Assembly: GCA_018806985.1 (NCBI GenBank)
Contig: JADANN010000303.1
Location: 23,402-87,401 of the forward strand
Origin: Angiostrongylus vasorum
Lineage: Eukaryota; Nematoda; Chromadorea; Rhabditida; Metastrongylidae
Length of the DNA: 64,000 nucleotides
Reading direction: 5' to 3'
The translations under genes were made by a program, and so were the position numbers. The notes under the pieces are model-generated. The model had not been told where the DNA came from. It was given only the letters and a program-made list of their open reading frames with translations, and ran no database searches. Positions 11,201 through 21,789 of this stretch are shown piece by piece (within the stretch, counting starts at the first letter, position 1; each line of letters begins with the position of its first letter).

Positions 11201-13028
11201 AAGCAACAAAAACGTGTACCATGACAAACTACCACGCTTTCGTTGGACAAATTTAGAGGATGTCAGTATTTCCAAAACATTAAAGAACGACACAACAACC
11301 AAATTGTATGACCCATCTCTGTTTCTCCTGCCAGAGGCGAAATATTAAAGTTTCTACGTACCAGTTCACGAATGTGTCCAGTGACTGTGAACATCCGGTT
11401 ACGAGATCCTATAACGACTGCACATGTCGTAGATGACGCTGGATCACCTGTGAAAATTAACGGAATGGTATAGTGAATCAGTTATCAACACTAATAGCAT
11501 ACCACAAGAGACTCGTGAAAAAAAGAAATAGAAACAGAGAACAACTAGGACGTCTTTTACGTCGAACTTGATGAAAACTTATACAACAAATACATTCAAT
11601 TTAAGGACAATTTCTCTTTGGAACACTTCGGCAGTGATTTTAGCGTCACCTGTCGTCAAATAGGAACAGGAAGATCCAAATTTATAGCCTCAGTTTGGCA
11701 GCACTCACCATCTGCTTTCAGATGAACCTTGATGCCTGTTTCCAGGGATACCTGTTTTTTTCGTTCGCCATCTTTTTTTACCATGCCACCACGCAAACGT
11801 TGCATCATTCGCTGAAGGTTTCGCCTTTAGGAAATCAGCTGAGTAATAACATAAAGAAAACTCATAGTGAACACAATGATATGATAACTGTTTGACATCT
11901 TATCACCTGCTTAGTTCCAGATCTGTTTGAGTATTGACGGGGCATCGCACTACGTTCTTCGCAAGATAATAAATCTCTTACTAATCGTCTTGCCAGCTCA
12001 ACCTGAAATATTGCAACATTAATTTCAATGTCAATGTAACGTGAACCATAGCATTCTGTTGATCTGCAGCAAAAGCCACAGCTTGAACCCACCTTTTTAC
12101 GAGCACCAGTAATGCTCAGAAATTTCGGCACTGCTGTAACTTCTTTTGATTGTTGTATCATTGACATAGAGCAGCCACTTCGTTCCTAAACAATCTTACA
12201 TTAGAAGAACAATGAAAAGGCAGCTCTAAAACGAAATTCTATGCTTGTAAACTCAGCTGTGCTCGTTCTCATGTGAAACGAAAAGGCATAAAACGAAAAC
12301 ATTCCGTACAGCGCAAAGCTCTTCAGACAGTTAAGTTGCTATTCAATAGATAATTCGCTAACGATTAATAAATGACAATACGCTTCTCCAAATAAGAAGT
12401 TGAGTTATTGCTGCGTATAAAGAAATTACTTGATAATTTTGAACATCTGCTGCTCAATGGCGAAATTTCTTGAAACGTAACATTGTCAGATAGAGGCCTC
12501 ACAAATGCAACACCTATTCTTCAGTTGATTCTGTAAAAAGACTAGCACTACGATGACAGTACTTTGCCAGTCTCTAAATGTAAATGTTCTAAATTACGTA
12601 TCAAGAAACAAAACAGTCCAGAACATGACATGCGACATGCGTTTGGATTCAATCGACTGTCACAACTTGCACATGTGAAATGTTTTGTTCACACTAAGAA
12701 CTCTAGCTACAATACTTAGTGCCAACGTAGACTACAGCCTTACTTTTATCGCTTTCAAACTACTGAAACCCTTTCTAACTGAAAAAGGCTAAGGATCTGC
12801 AAACTAATGTTCCACTATAGGAAATTAATCCCGCTAATAAAGGAGATTATTTCTGTATTTCTACCACCTGGAGCAGCTTAATTGTCCTGCCCTTCTTCCC
12901 AATAACGAGGCCAGCTTTTTCCGGTGGAATGGAGATTTTGATCGTAACTTCAGTTCCATCCGAAGAAATGATGTTCTGAGCTGAACGATGAAATCTCGCA
13001 TTTGCACTCACGTTTTTCATTTTTTTAC
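8033..13028 (-). CDS. Far-upstream-element-binding-protein-like KH-domain RNA/ssDNA-binding protein (5' incomplete)
   Basis: Ten exons join with matching phases: 13028-12868, 12185-12093, 12002-11907, 11811-11709, 11447-11362, 10427-10290, 10221-10159, 9542-9416, 9379-8638, 8282-8033 (stop). They give about 618 residues. All introns are GT-AG on the minus strand. Known FUBP/KSRP proteins carry four KH domains followed by tyrosine motifs. Here a KH with IPPEKAGLVIGKKGRTIKLLQ and a matching second half corresponds to KH2. A degenerate KH3 follows, then a KH4-type domain with VPSDKAGLIIGKKG and FTIRGTAFQIHRAQ. The tail has a 13-residue tyrosine repeat array and QWVDYYK. Family members bind single-stranded DNA or AU-rich RNA in the nucleus; that role is inferred by homology. 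KH1, the N-terminus and any start codon were not found, so the gene must extend above 13028. Two SINEs sit in its introns. The family assignment is strong; which nematode fubl paralogue this is cannot be told. Confidence 0.88.
8638..9379 (-). CDS. Exon: tandem tyrosine-repeat domain and WVDYYK motif
   Basis: It encodes about 247 residues. After a short leader comes an array of about fifteen 13-residue units of the form NAQNTYGAVHPTA, then SSAQWVDYYK. In FUBP/KSRP proteins the C-terminal AWxxYYK-type tyrosine motifs form the transactivation/protein-interaction region, and QWVDYYK is a clear match. The 13-residue array is not part of the usual family description. The exon ends AA|GTTGGT and is completed to a lysine codon in the last exon. 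Confidence 0.85.
8695..9285 (-). repeat. Coding minisatellite, 39-bp unit, about 15 copies
   Basis: The unit (39 bp) keeps the reading frame and the tyrosine and histidine positions in almost every copy. A 78-117 bp higher-order pattern is visible (NAQNTY / NAHNTY / DAQNAY order repeats), which suggests recent block duplication. The unit has no stop in several frames, which explains the long shadow frames at 8588-9373 (-) and 8700-9164 (+). Confidence 0.95.
9416..9542 (-). CDS. Exon: Pro/Asn/Tyr-rich linker
   Basis: It encodes 42 residues including TPFSPFTGGVAPNAHNFN, QYNELYGG and WNNAY, and ends one base into a glycine codon completed by the next exon. The low-complexity, tyrosine-containing composition is usual for the linker after KH4 in this family. 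Confidence 0.8.
9683..9980 (-). repeat. SINE-B copy in an intron of the FUBP-like gene
   Basis: The family 3' end (TAAAGCTCTCGGCGTTGATCAATCCC on the plus strand) is at the left and the tRNA-like head at 9950-9980. It is inserted between the exons at 9542 and 10159, in the same orientation as the gene. All open frames here belong to the repeat. Confidence 0.88.
10159..10427 (-). CDS. Two exons encoding the KH4-type domain
   Basis: Exon 10427-10290 (46 codons) encodes VPSDKAGLIIGKKGRTIKQI and a CRDPHPNKEHT segment. Exon 10221-10159 (21 codons) encodes VFTIRGTAFQIHRAQHIMRIK. The position of the RDPHPN segment and FTIRGT matches FUBP KH4 (RNPPPN, FTIRGTPQQI). This is the best family-diagnostic stretch of the gene. 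Confidence 0.88.
10780..11166 (+). repeat. SINE-A copy, full length, in an intron of the FUBP-like gene
   Basis: It starts at CCTCCCAACGGTTTACCG. It contains the A-box-like TGGCTGAGAGG and a B-box-like GGATTCGTCC, and ends CGTTCAAGTATCAAGTAAGTAAGTA. It lies antisense to the gene, between exons 10427 and 11362, exactly where the end of KH3 would be expected. Confidence 0.9.
11362..11811 (-). CDS. Two exons encoding a degenerate KH3
   Basis: Exons 11811-11709 and 11447-11362 share a split glycine codon. They read GGMVKKDGERKKQ, then ETGIKVHLKADGDP, then MFTVTGHIREL. This matches KH3 of FUBPs (GIVIGRNGEMIKKIQ, FKPDDG, ITGPPDR) in order. The GXXG loop is replaced by KKDG, and the closing helix is absent before KH4 begins. 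Either a small exon between 11362 and 10427 was missed, or this KH has decayed and lost nucleic-acid contact. Confidence 0.7.
11907..12185 (-). CDS. Two exons completing the KH2-type domain
   Basis: Exon 12185-12093 (31 codons, phase 0-0) carries the second and third strands, with FLSITGARKK. Exon 12002-11907 (32 codons, phase 0-0) carries the closing helix VELARRLVRDLLSCEE and a linker. Introns are bounded by AAG|GTGGGT and TTTCAG|GTT. Together with the preceding exon this is a complete type-I KH domain. Confidence 0.85.
12868..13028 (-). CDS. Exon: first half of KH2-type domain
   Basis: The acceptor is TTTCAG|GT and the donor CCAG|GTGGTA. It encodes 53 residues ending in the GLVIGKKGRTIKLLQ core. 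The GKKG loop is the canonical GXXG nucleic-acid contact. The next exon supplies ERSGCSMSMIQ, exactly where other FUBPs read QERAGVKM. The exon is entered after one base of a split codon, so at least one more upstream exon must exist. Confidence 0.88.
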
Positions 13029-14440
13029 CTGAAACGACATACAATCAAAAAGAAACAACTTCTAACGCTTCCTTAGTGCTCTTGATAGGCGATCAATAGT
13101 GGTATATTTCATTATGCGTAGAACCATTGACATACATAACGACAGAGGCGTTTTTTCATTGCATGATAAGTTTCTCAAGTTCCATCCCCGATTCAAAGAG
13201 GTGGTCCCAAAACAACCAGACCTATACAAAAATTCGCCCAACAGACGTCAACTGTATGTTCACCAATCATCGGGTAACTTTAGTTGCCACATTACTCTTA
13301 TAAATTCCTCATTCGTAATTGTCGAGAGTAACGACTACTTATAAAATTCGCAGATGGCGGTAGGGGGAAGAGCCTCATAATTCCGTTATCCAGCCTCTGG
13401 TACACATGAGAAAGCTCATCTGTCCACAGTGATCTGCTCGAAACCACTTAGATGTGAGCGGTTGGTGATTAATACTATTTAAGTGCTCAGAAAGTTGTAA
13501 GTAGCAGAATAGTAATCACAGTGCTTAACGCATTAATAAAAATGAGGATACTTGGAGCAGAAAAAAATACGCGAGTAAGATCATGCACAGTGAAAATACC
13601 GACGCTGTCAAAACGCGCGGGAACGCGACTGTAAGCAAAGATGTGAAATCTCGTCCCAGCTGGAAAACCGTGCGGCGCAGTCTTCTCAAGTGACTGGCCC
13701 AAACAAGAATTCTTTACAACGTTTCTTTTTTGCAACTCGATTGTTTGACATTTCACATAAGTAGCAAGCGTTCCTTGAGCTACGATTAGCTGCACGATTC
13801 ATGCCTCGATACGACCTCGAAAACTGAGGGAATTCGACATTTTCGTCCTGACAGCCAGTTAAGAGTAAGCCGTTGCCGTTAATAGAAGTCTTCCTAGGAA
13901 GAACCTAATTGAAAGGTTGTGAATCTCCTTTCAATCCACGACGCCCATCGCAAGAACCTCACGACGCTATTTTTCCTGGATCCTTAAGAAAAGACAGCGT
14001 CGACACAAGTAACAACAACGATTGAATGAAAGCTGTGCGTTGGCGACATCATTAAACTTCACGAATACGGATCAATCACCTATCAAGTATCGGTTTACTT
14101 TCTGAGTTTCTTTCTTCAGTCAGTATGGAAATTCAAATATCACACAATGCCTACTGATCCGGCTTTCTGTTAAGACACCGTATTTTTCCCTGCCTATTGT
14201 ATGTCAGTTCTTTCAAAATTCCACAAACAAATTAATTCCACGATGCTAACTGATTCACGGAGTCATAGGCGCACAAGAGGGAAATGGTTCTGAAATAATA
14301 CAAGGTAATAGAAATGGGTGGAGAACCTTATAGTGCAGTACTCTGAAATGAGGTGCAGGAATTCAGCGTCGTTTCGAAATTAAAAGAAATCCCACAACTA
14401 TTTCATCAAGCAAACACACTCAGAACACATCATAACATAC
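13029..14440. other. No exon recognised (expected 5' region of the FUBP-like gene)
   Basis: The missing KH1 and N-terminal exons should lie at or beyond here on the minus strand. No GXXG-type KH sequence was found by reading. Frames at 13099-13344 (+) and 13487-13795 (-) look like nothing known. Confidence 0.4.
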
Positions 14441-14444
14441 TCAC

Positions 14445-14545
14445 AGTTTTTTGAACTGCGCCAAAACACCGTTGGCTCCTGAAGCAAAAATGCCATCCTG
14501 AGCCCTCAATTGATCTGTCACGCTCCAGCCGGAGTGTTTCTTGAT
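14445..14545 (-). CDS. Possible small exon (unassigned)
   Basis: The stretch is bounded by TTTTTTAG|ATC and CT|GTGAGT, both good splice sites. One frame is fully open and reads IKKHSGWSVTDQLRAQDG and on to LAQFKK. It could be an upstream exon of the FUBP-like gene, but no homology supports this and a second frame is also open. Confidence 0.2.
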
Positions 14546-14629
14546 CTAAAAAATACCTGATTAATTGGATTTGGATCAATTGAAAGCTTTACAGTGAGGG
14601 GCATAACAATTGTATTGGTTATCTTACGG

Positions 14630-15008
14630 ACTTGATACTTGAACGATCCGTCCTCACTAGTTGTGCGGGCCTCAGTATAATCACCATTTATCGGAGATTT
14701 GCTGGTTAAGCAACTGTGGTTCTCTGGAATCCCGAGGACAGTCTGCAAAAAGTTTGCCCCGGTCGTCACCACTACAGGCAGTCGCAGCCCTTGTTCAGAG
14801 GGAGATTTGACACCATGCGACTAATTCGGTGCCAGGACGGTGATGGATGCTGGTATTGGTTTACTCTTAGCTAGGCTTCCTGATGGAAACGCCAGACTCA
14901 TCAGCTTGGGAGACCCTGCCGGGGAGACGAATCCCCCCACTGTACATCGCAGTCCGACCCCCAGGAACACCTCCCAGCCACGATGAGGGGGTAAACCGTT
15001 GGAAGGGT
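14630..15008 (-). repeat. SINE-A copy, full length
   Basis: The tail (ACTTGATACTTGAACG, reverse of CGTTCAAGTATCAAGT) is at the left. The head, GTAAACCGTTGG reversed, is at the right. It differs from other copies by point changes and small indels. Confidence 0.88.
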
Positions 15009-15211
15009 ATTGGTTATCAGCTATGATTAATTTCACTTTAGAGACGTTTTCCAACTATATCGATAGGATGGGGTTTCGCCTGCTGCCATGATGCCGGTGG
15101 ATCGAAACTCTACTTGTCAATGCAGTGCTGGCAGAGTAATTATACAAGTGATGTTCTATATTCTTCTTGAGCAAACACGAGGTGTTATTTTATTCCTCAT
15201 ACGAGAACAAG

Positions 15212-15244
15212 CTGACATTTCGGCGGATTTCGCCTTCCTCAGAG
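15212..15244 (-). other. Hammerhead-core-like motif, left arm
   Basis: On the minus strand it reads CTCTGAGGA, then AGGCG-AAAT-CCGCC, then GAAATGTCAG. The central hairpin pairs GGCG with CGCC. It is the mirror of the copy at 15675. Confidence 0.45.
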
Positions 15245-15674
15245 CCTGGAAAGGTCAAATTGACAGCAAACTACCCACCCATACAATTCCATAACCAAAC
15301 GGAGAAAATGCTAAACCAAGATTTCAATCAAATTGAACACAGAATAGCTTCCTCGTGCAATCACCGCTTTCTATGAGTCTTCCACTGAATATGTGACGTG
15401 AAGTCCAGCCGCAAAGAGTTCACATGAAAACGTAATGTGCCTCTCACACATGCATATGCCTCACAGTATTTGGAGGACCACCTCTAGAGGAGAATAGTGG
15501 GTGGGTCAGTGTTGACTTTCAGCTCGATTAGGTATAATGCCTCATAGAAAGCGGTGAGTGTGCGAGGAAGCTATTCTGTGTTCAAAGTGATTGAAATCCT
15601 GGTTTAGCTTTTTTTTCTGTTTGGTTATAGAAGTGTTTAGCTGGGTAGATTGCTGTCAACTTGACCTTTCCAGA

Positions 15675-15707
15675 CTCTGAGGAAGGCGAAGTCCGCCGAA
15701 ACGTCAG
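15675..15707 (+). other. Hammerhead-core-like motif, right arm
   Basis: CTCTGAGGA, AGGCG-AAGT-CCGCC, GAAACGTCAG. This has the CTGANGA and GAAA boxes of a hammerhead on either side of a 4-bp GC hairpin, but with one extra A after CTGANGA. No flanking stem partner or UH cleavage site was found. Confidence 0.45.
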
Positions 15708-15760
15708 TTTGTTCTTGAATAAAGAATAAAATAACACCTTACGTTTGCTCAAGAAGAATT

Positions 15761-17435
15761 TAGAGAATTACTTAACAATGCCGAGTTTAACAGAAAGTCG
15801 GTCGTGGGAGTTATATAAACGATGTTTTTGCTTTAAAATGAGCTATGAACCAAGTAATTCCTTTTAAAGAGGCTGTGAAATGAAAACAGACTATCCTCCT
15901 TGAAGCTCATGAAACATTGCAAATTAAGGCTGAGACCTGTTCTCTACAAGATATTTCGGTGACAGCTTCAGTGATAAGAATTTATATTAAGTTATTTGCA
16001 CTGGAAAGAGTACAAATACAGGATCGGAAGTTCCGAATCACGATGCCGCATTGAAAATGGAAATTGCCTCTTGGGCTACTCTCTCAGCTCATTTTTTTCC
16101 TATTTTTGAAGAGGAAACTCATTCAGCGCTGACTGTGAAAGCCCGAGAATGGTATAGTTCAACCGGAGATCGATCACATATTTGTAAACAGACCATTGAT
16201 GTGTTCGACACTGGTGTCGCTTCATCTTTCGCGCTGGACTAGATAACCGTTTTCTTTGTGCGAAAATATTTCAAGCATAAAGTGAAAAGGAAATGCTGTC
16301 TTTGAGTAAGCGGAAAAGAAAACGGAACAAACAAGCAGTGTGATCGATGATCGAGCCAACGCTCGTGGGTGCATTGTAGGGTACCACTAACCAATGTGCT
16401 ACACGTGGCCTGTGTTTAGGAAGAGTAACATGAAGATGTTTAGAAAGAAAGAGGAACAGGAAGAATACCACCGCGCGATGCAGGAAAGTATGAAATACGA
16501 GAATAAAATGGAGCAGGAACAGTCTTGAAATCCTATTCACGGCACAACTTCTCAGTGGGACCGTTTTTTTAGAAGCAGCGAAAGAAGTTATTAGACATGA
16601 AAATTCCCCGTTCCTTTAAACCACGCTGACATCGACAACAACTCAACGACAACGACATCGAGTTTAGCAGGCAACAATGTGTTGCCAGCTCAACATCTAC
16701 AATCGTCGTGTAATGAGCCTGTTCATTACTTTTCACTGGAGAAACTGGGATCGTCCAAGAAGAATGCGGCAGTGAACACCCAGAAAGAAACGAATCTTAA
16801 GATTTTAAAACGACTGATTCATAAACACCACAATCACTTACTAAATGCTAGAAGAGGCGTATTTCTCAATTTCTTGTCATGAAAGGAGTTTAGCGAGGGA
16901 TAAGCTATATTTCAACTTCTTTTTAAGCAATCCTTGTAAGGAACTGCTCCATACCCGCCAAACGAGAATTATCTAAATTCCTCTCTCAGATGTTTGAGCT
17001 GCAGTCAAAACGTGAAGACCATCATTGCATTGTGAAAGGACCAGAGAACATCCCAAATGATTTATCCGAGAGAGAAGTTTCGAATTGCATGTATTTTTGC
17101 AAACCACATACTAACAAGTGAATGTAATTTAGGGAATCTTCACATCCACTGTTGTTTTAATTAGTGATCTGATGTAACTGTTCTTCGCGAAATTTAACCT
17201 GTTCTGTCCAACAAACGACATCAAATGCAGATCAACTATTTATGTAGTTGAGTTGTAGACTGTTCCAAGAACGTGGCAATGGCTTAAAAGTCTGTCAAAG
17301 GTACAACTAACATTTTGTTCTAATTTTCTTCAAATGCAAAAAGAAGTTCTTTGGCATCGAAAGGAATCTCATCCTAGTCATGTCCGTTAGCTAAGAATAC
17401 TTTCAGCATACGTTAACCTACCCTATGCCCTATTC
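15761..17435. other. No gene recognised; SINE-B head fragment at ~16327-16412 (-)
   Basis: The stretch 16327-16412 read on the minus strand resembles a SINE-B head (CACGTGTAGCACATTGGTTAG, then GATCGATCAC). The frame 16679-16882 (+) is open but unlike anything known. Nothing else is recognisable. Confidence 0.45.
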
Positions 17436-17728
17436 GGCGAGTGTGACGCTGTGGTCGGAGGAGCCATACAACACACACGTGGAATCGATCCCCACGCCCG
17501 TGGCCCACGAAGCTTTCCATCTCTCCGGGGTGAGCAAATTGGTACTAGACTAGTCTGGGAGGATGGCAGCACTGGCTCGATACATCAGTAGGCCATCGTG
17601 AGTTATTGTAAAGGCCAGATATGCATTCAATCACCACCAAACGATGCTTAATGAAGTCGAATGCATGGCGCATCCATCAAGGATTGATCAACGCCGAGAC
17701 CTTTTCCCTTTTCTCCTTTGTGCCATAT
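17436..17728 (+). repeat. SINE-B copy
   Basis: Head GAGTGTGACGCTGTGGTCGG, body with GTGAGCAAATTGGTACTAGA and CAGATATGCATTCAATCACC, and 3' end CGCCGAGACCTTTTCCC. Near full length. Confidence 0.88.
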
Positions 17729-18626
17729 TTAGAATGTGAATTATGGAGTAGTACCCTTGGACGTCATATTGGAAGAAAACCGCCCACATGAACGACGATC
17801 GAAAGTGAACAAATAGAATGAATGGAATTTGTACCAGGCCATCATCATTTGTGGTAGCAAATCTTCCAAGAATAATAGTTGAATGGAAATGCGAGACTAA
17901 GTTGACTTTTATGCTAATAAAGCGTATTTTCCAGATGAAGTAGAAATAAAAAGTATGAGCATAAACAAGTCCATGTAACCATAATTCAGCATCGTGCTAA
18001 AAAATGTCGTTTTGCAGTGACTATCGGCGTGTTTTTCTGTAGCCGCCCGTTATTTATCATGTTGTTTTGGAAGGAAAGGACCTGTACCTCCAACATGTGA
18101 TCACCTAGAATAAGAGGGAAAAAAATTAAGGGAAACCATACTAATCGAATTCATTCCTAATGTAGCCATATAGGGTTCAGCATCCTTGTTTTTAGTAAAA
18201 TAAATGCGAAAGAAGATGTAGATAGGAAACTCCGGAACAGATAAATGGTCGTTCCTTCTATCCTTTGATTTGTGCCCTTGATTAACCAAGAGTTTTATCC
18301 TTCCATCATTGGCAAAATGGTAGAAAACTTCTTTAGGAGCAAGACAGCCTACCATTATAGATCGTTGTGCTTTCTCAAGTCCTTACATACAGGTACAGCT
18401 GCACAAGCAACATATGCTCACATTTATGTGTTACTACGGAATGAGTGGAATGCATACTGAATCCCCGAGAAACGACGCGTCGTTTACTAACATAAGTTAG
18501 ACATTTTGTTAATGCTTCACTATTACTGTAAAATTACGGAAACTGACCGAGTTGCCGTAGACTGAACCGTTCTATGAGTAAAGCAGAACTCAATTTCTGA
18601 ATTCATTTCTAATACTATTCGAAGGG
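17729..18626. other. No gene recognised
   Basis: The frame 18101-18355 (-) is open for 84 codons, but no domain or splice support was seen. No repeats were recognised. Confidence 0.4.
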
Positions 18627-18907
18627 GCGCGTGTGGCATTGTGGTCAGGAGCGCCCTGCAACACACTAGGAATCGATACCGGTGCCTATGGCCCACCAAG
18701 ATTTCCATCTCTCCGGGGTCGGCAAATTGGTACAAGACTTGTCTGGGAGGATAGCAGCACTGGCTCGATGCATCGGTAGGTCACCGCGAGTCATTGTAAA
18801 AGCCAGATATGCATTCAATCACCTCCAAACGATGCTTAGTGAAGTCGAATGCATGGCGCATCTCTCAGGGATTGATCAACGCCGAGAGCTTTATCCTTTA
18901 TGCTTTA
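18627..18907 (+). repeat. SINE-B copy
   Basis: Head GCGTGTGGCATTGTGGTCAGG, GAATCGATACC B-box-like element, full body, and 3' end CGCCGAGAGCTTTATCCTTTATGCTTTA. One of the best-preserved copies; it defines the 3' end of the family. Confidence 0.9.
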
Positions 18908-19130
18908 TACTATTCGACATATTTAAAGATTTGAAGTTCAACTGGATTTTGCGGCTTGATTTTTAACAGGCCAAAAGTTGATATCCAGCGAATTTTCTGG
19001 ATTCAAAGCGTGAGTATCTCAAAAAAAAACATCCTTCATTCTAAGTGAACAAAACCATGTGTTGTCCATTCCACTGGAACAGGAAGTCCACAATAACGGA
19101 ACATTTACATGTGACAGCGATACTTATTTG

Positions 19131-19880
19131 GATACTTGGGTAGCCTGTCCTCATTAGTTGTGCGGATCCCAGAACAATTCGTCAACTATGATGGTTGTGG
19201 TCTGCTTCAAACAAAATGACGTCCGGTAGGCCCATTCCACAATCCTGAAATAGTCTCCATCTGCGAAGGCAGACGGTTGACGTTAACTGTGAACGCGTCG
19301 GCGCATCGACTGCTTGGTCCTCCAAGAGAACGCTTGCATTGTGTTGGAGACCACTTCAGCGTTCTTTTCGTCTATCTATTATCTGTTCTCATTATTATGT
19401 GACCCGGACATCTGTTTCGCTACTGATGCGTTTTCTCCTGGTTTTCAAATTCAGGATAGGTTTCAAAAATCTGAGCTGCCATTCCGACTAAACGTTGCGA
19501 GTGCTGGTGAAATTTCAGAAGACATCGTTCGAGCGCTCTGTGGGTGCTGCGCAGATTTGTTGACCGGTTGAGGTATCAACCCACGCTTTTGCTGCAAAAC
19601 AGAATTCTGGGAGCACTATTTATTCGAAAAGGCGAGCGCGACGATTTGGATCCTTTAGTTGGTCGTTAGTTTCTTTAAGTGGGCCGAAGGAGAACCACAC
19701 AGTTCGATTTGTTCACCCTTGTACCATGGGTTCTTCATGAACTGGGTGTTCGTACTATTCATGTGCAGTCCATTCTTCTTTTCCGCGTCGTTGAGTTTAT
19801 TCAGCATAGCTCAGCTTCGCTGGTACTTCTCGAAAAATGACGTTGTTGTCGGCAAAACGTGGATTTGATAGGAATTTTTC
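19131..19880 (-). mobile_element. RTE-1 3' fragment
   Basis: Minus-strand reading shows, in order: a decayed catalytic box (FADNN in place of FADD), QFMKN, the CLLKF segment, GHIIMRTDNR, TKRTLKW and the 3' tail CCCAAGTATCCAAATAAG at 19131. Frame breaks and deletions are frequent. The plus-strand frames 19314-19571 and 19659-19868 are antisense shadows of it. Confidence 0.75.
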
Positions 19881-19894
19881 GTTGGTGCGACTTC

Positions 19895-20560
19895 ACCTTT
19901 CAATACGTTAGCCCTTCTCGTCCCAGAAAATCGACGGTCGGCAATTATACCATCTTCTCTTTGCTGATGACATCGTCCTTATAACTCCAAACATTATCCC
20001 AGCGGGACGAATAATTGCCGACTTTAATAAAAGCCTGTTGAAAAGCTGGTCTTCGAGTAAATCTCACAAAAACGATGTTCATGAGGGAACGCATTGGCTA
20101 CGCATGCCCTGTCCACATTCAACGGAGTGAATACCTCCGAATACTCCAGTTACGTCTATCTAGGACAGAAAGTAAACATTATGAAAGACTTAGCTACACA
20201 GTTGAGCAGAAGGTGGTGAGCTGTTTAATGAGATTTCGAGAGCATGGATGATATAGTGAGCTGGACGAAGAACACCCGACGCCTTGCCCACTGTTTCGAC
20301 ACGGCGATTCTTTCTAACTTATGCGCCGGAAACCTGGTCCATACGTAGGTAGCTTGGAAGATTACTCAATATTAGCCGATAGGACGATGCAGAGAACATC
20401 CCACATCACGCAAATGAAAGCGCAGATCCGAAGCTCTAGTCCCTAGAGCGAGAAGAACGCACTGGGATACTCTTGCACGCGACTGTGAGAAATGCATGGT
20501 TTACTACCGCTTAATCTAGCCATCTTAAGATCAGGGGACGACAGATGATACAGGTGATAT
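19895..20560 (+). mobile_element. RTE-2 3' fragment
   Basis: It begins just before the catalytic box, which reads HLLFADDIVLITPN, and continues through LTKT, YLGQK and ETW. The 3' tail is GATGATACAGGTGATA near 20545-20560. Frameshifts break it several times. It abuts the oppositely oriented RTE-1 fragment. Confidence 0.75.
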
Positions 20561-21789
20561 ACCACGACAGTGGATGCTGTGCAATAAAATGCCCAAATCC
20601 CTTCTGCTCTCCTGCACGCCCCTTGAGTTTCCTAAGATACTCAAATATTCATTGGTCGTATGCAAGATCACTCCTGTTTTCTTTAGCTAGAGAAAAGAAT
20701 CTAAAACACGACGACTTCAATGAGTAACAGAAGAATTTTCCCTAAATGGAATCATCTTATCAAACAAATTCAGAAATATTGTGGCCTAGTTTTGCGTAAT
20801 TCGATCTTTCGTTCTTCTATGTTTCATTATATCAGGCAACGGATACATTTCGCCGAAATGACATTGAAGGTTTTATCTCCATACATGCAAGCACATCCAC
20901 TTGTACATAGATAGATATTTGCACTTATGTATAGAAATTCGCAAATAATTTACAGCCTTAACATGGCTGGAGAGTTGTTCCGATATGGCAAACTGAGACC
21001 TACAGCGGAATCTCATCCTCATAGGCGTAAGAAAACCTTAAAAAGGGATTTGACATATGTGTCCAGAAATAAGGATGGGGGGGGTACTTTTTGCCACGTC
21101 ATAGCAAGGCGAGCTGCAAGTTGTTATGTCCTTGCCAAAACAGTTAAAAAGGTGTACTACTGAAAGTATGATGCTCTTCGTGTCCCTCGAGGAAGGAGAT
21201 TGCTCCGAGCAGCTATGATGAGCGATAGGATCTAAAAAGAATTTACCAGTACCCACTCACGTTATTTGATAACTAACGAGGCTACAAGTGGTATTAATGA
21301 AACATGCCAAAGTCATATGTCAATCATCTTCGACAACTACTGGACTCAGCAACTTGGAACCACCTGGACAGTAGTTTAAGTGGAAAGTCGCTCTTGATCA
21401 ACTTTTTAATCACTTATCATTTAGGAGTCGATTTGAAGGCCTCTAACCATTTCGAAATGTACTGGCTATTAAGCAATCTTCTCACAAATTTACCTCATCG
21501 AAGAAGCCGCAGATGTCAAGCGCGAGGTTATCTGACTGATTGCTTGGTAGCAGATGCGATGATAAAGGCGGATCTGTAGCGACTTGGACATGCCCTGAGT
21601 TGCAAGTGAATTGCGAAGGTGGGCGCCACGCTTCCAACTTGCTGAATTAACCGCACCATCTGTACATACATAGAAGCACAGACTCATTTATGCATAAGTG
21701 TGCTCACATACAAGCATTTTACAAGCAAACTTGTAGAGAATACGGATAGAATATTATTTCTTCCGTAAAGTGACTCTAATCTAGAGCTG
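20561..21789. other. No gene recognised
   Basis: Frames 20545-20727, 20720-20914, 20927-21163 and 21304-21579 are open but resemble no known protein and overlap antisense frames. No repeat was recognised. Confidence 0.4.

Larger units (their letters stand above)
15161..15760. repeat. Fold-back element with ~220-bp inverted arms
   Basis: The arm 15161-15378 is the near-exact reverse complement of 15541-15760, separated by ~162 bp. Each arm carries a hammerhead-core-like motif and a TTTATTC/GAATAAA stretch. The open frames 15088-15376 run through the left arm and are not genes. Penelope-like elements are known to make inverted partial copies and to carry hammerhead motifs; membership here is inference only. 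Confidence 0.8.

Noticed and set aside
13487..13795. 102-codon minus-strand frame as the missing KH1 exon
   Set aside because: It contains no GXXG loop or KH-like pattern, and its start and end do not fit the needed splice phase.
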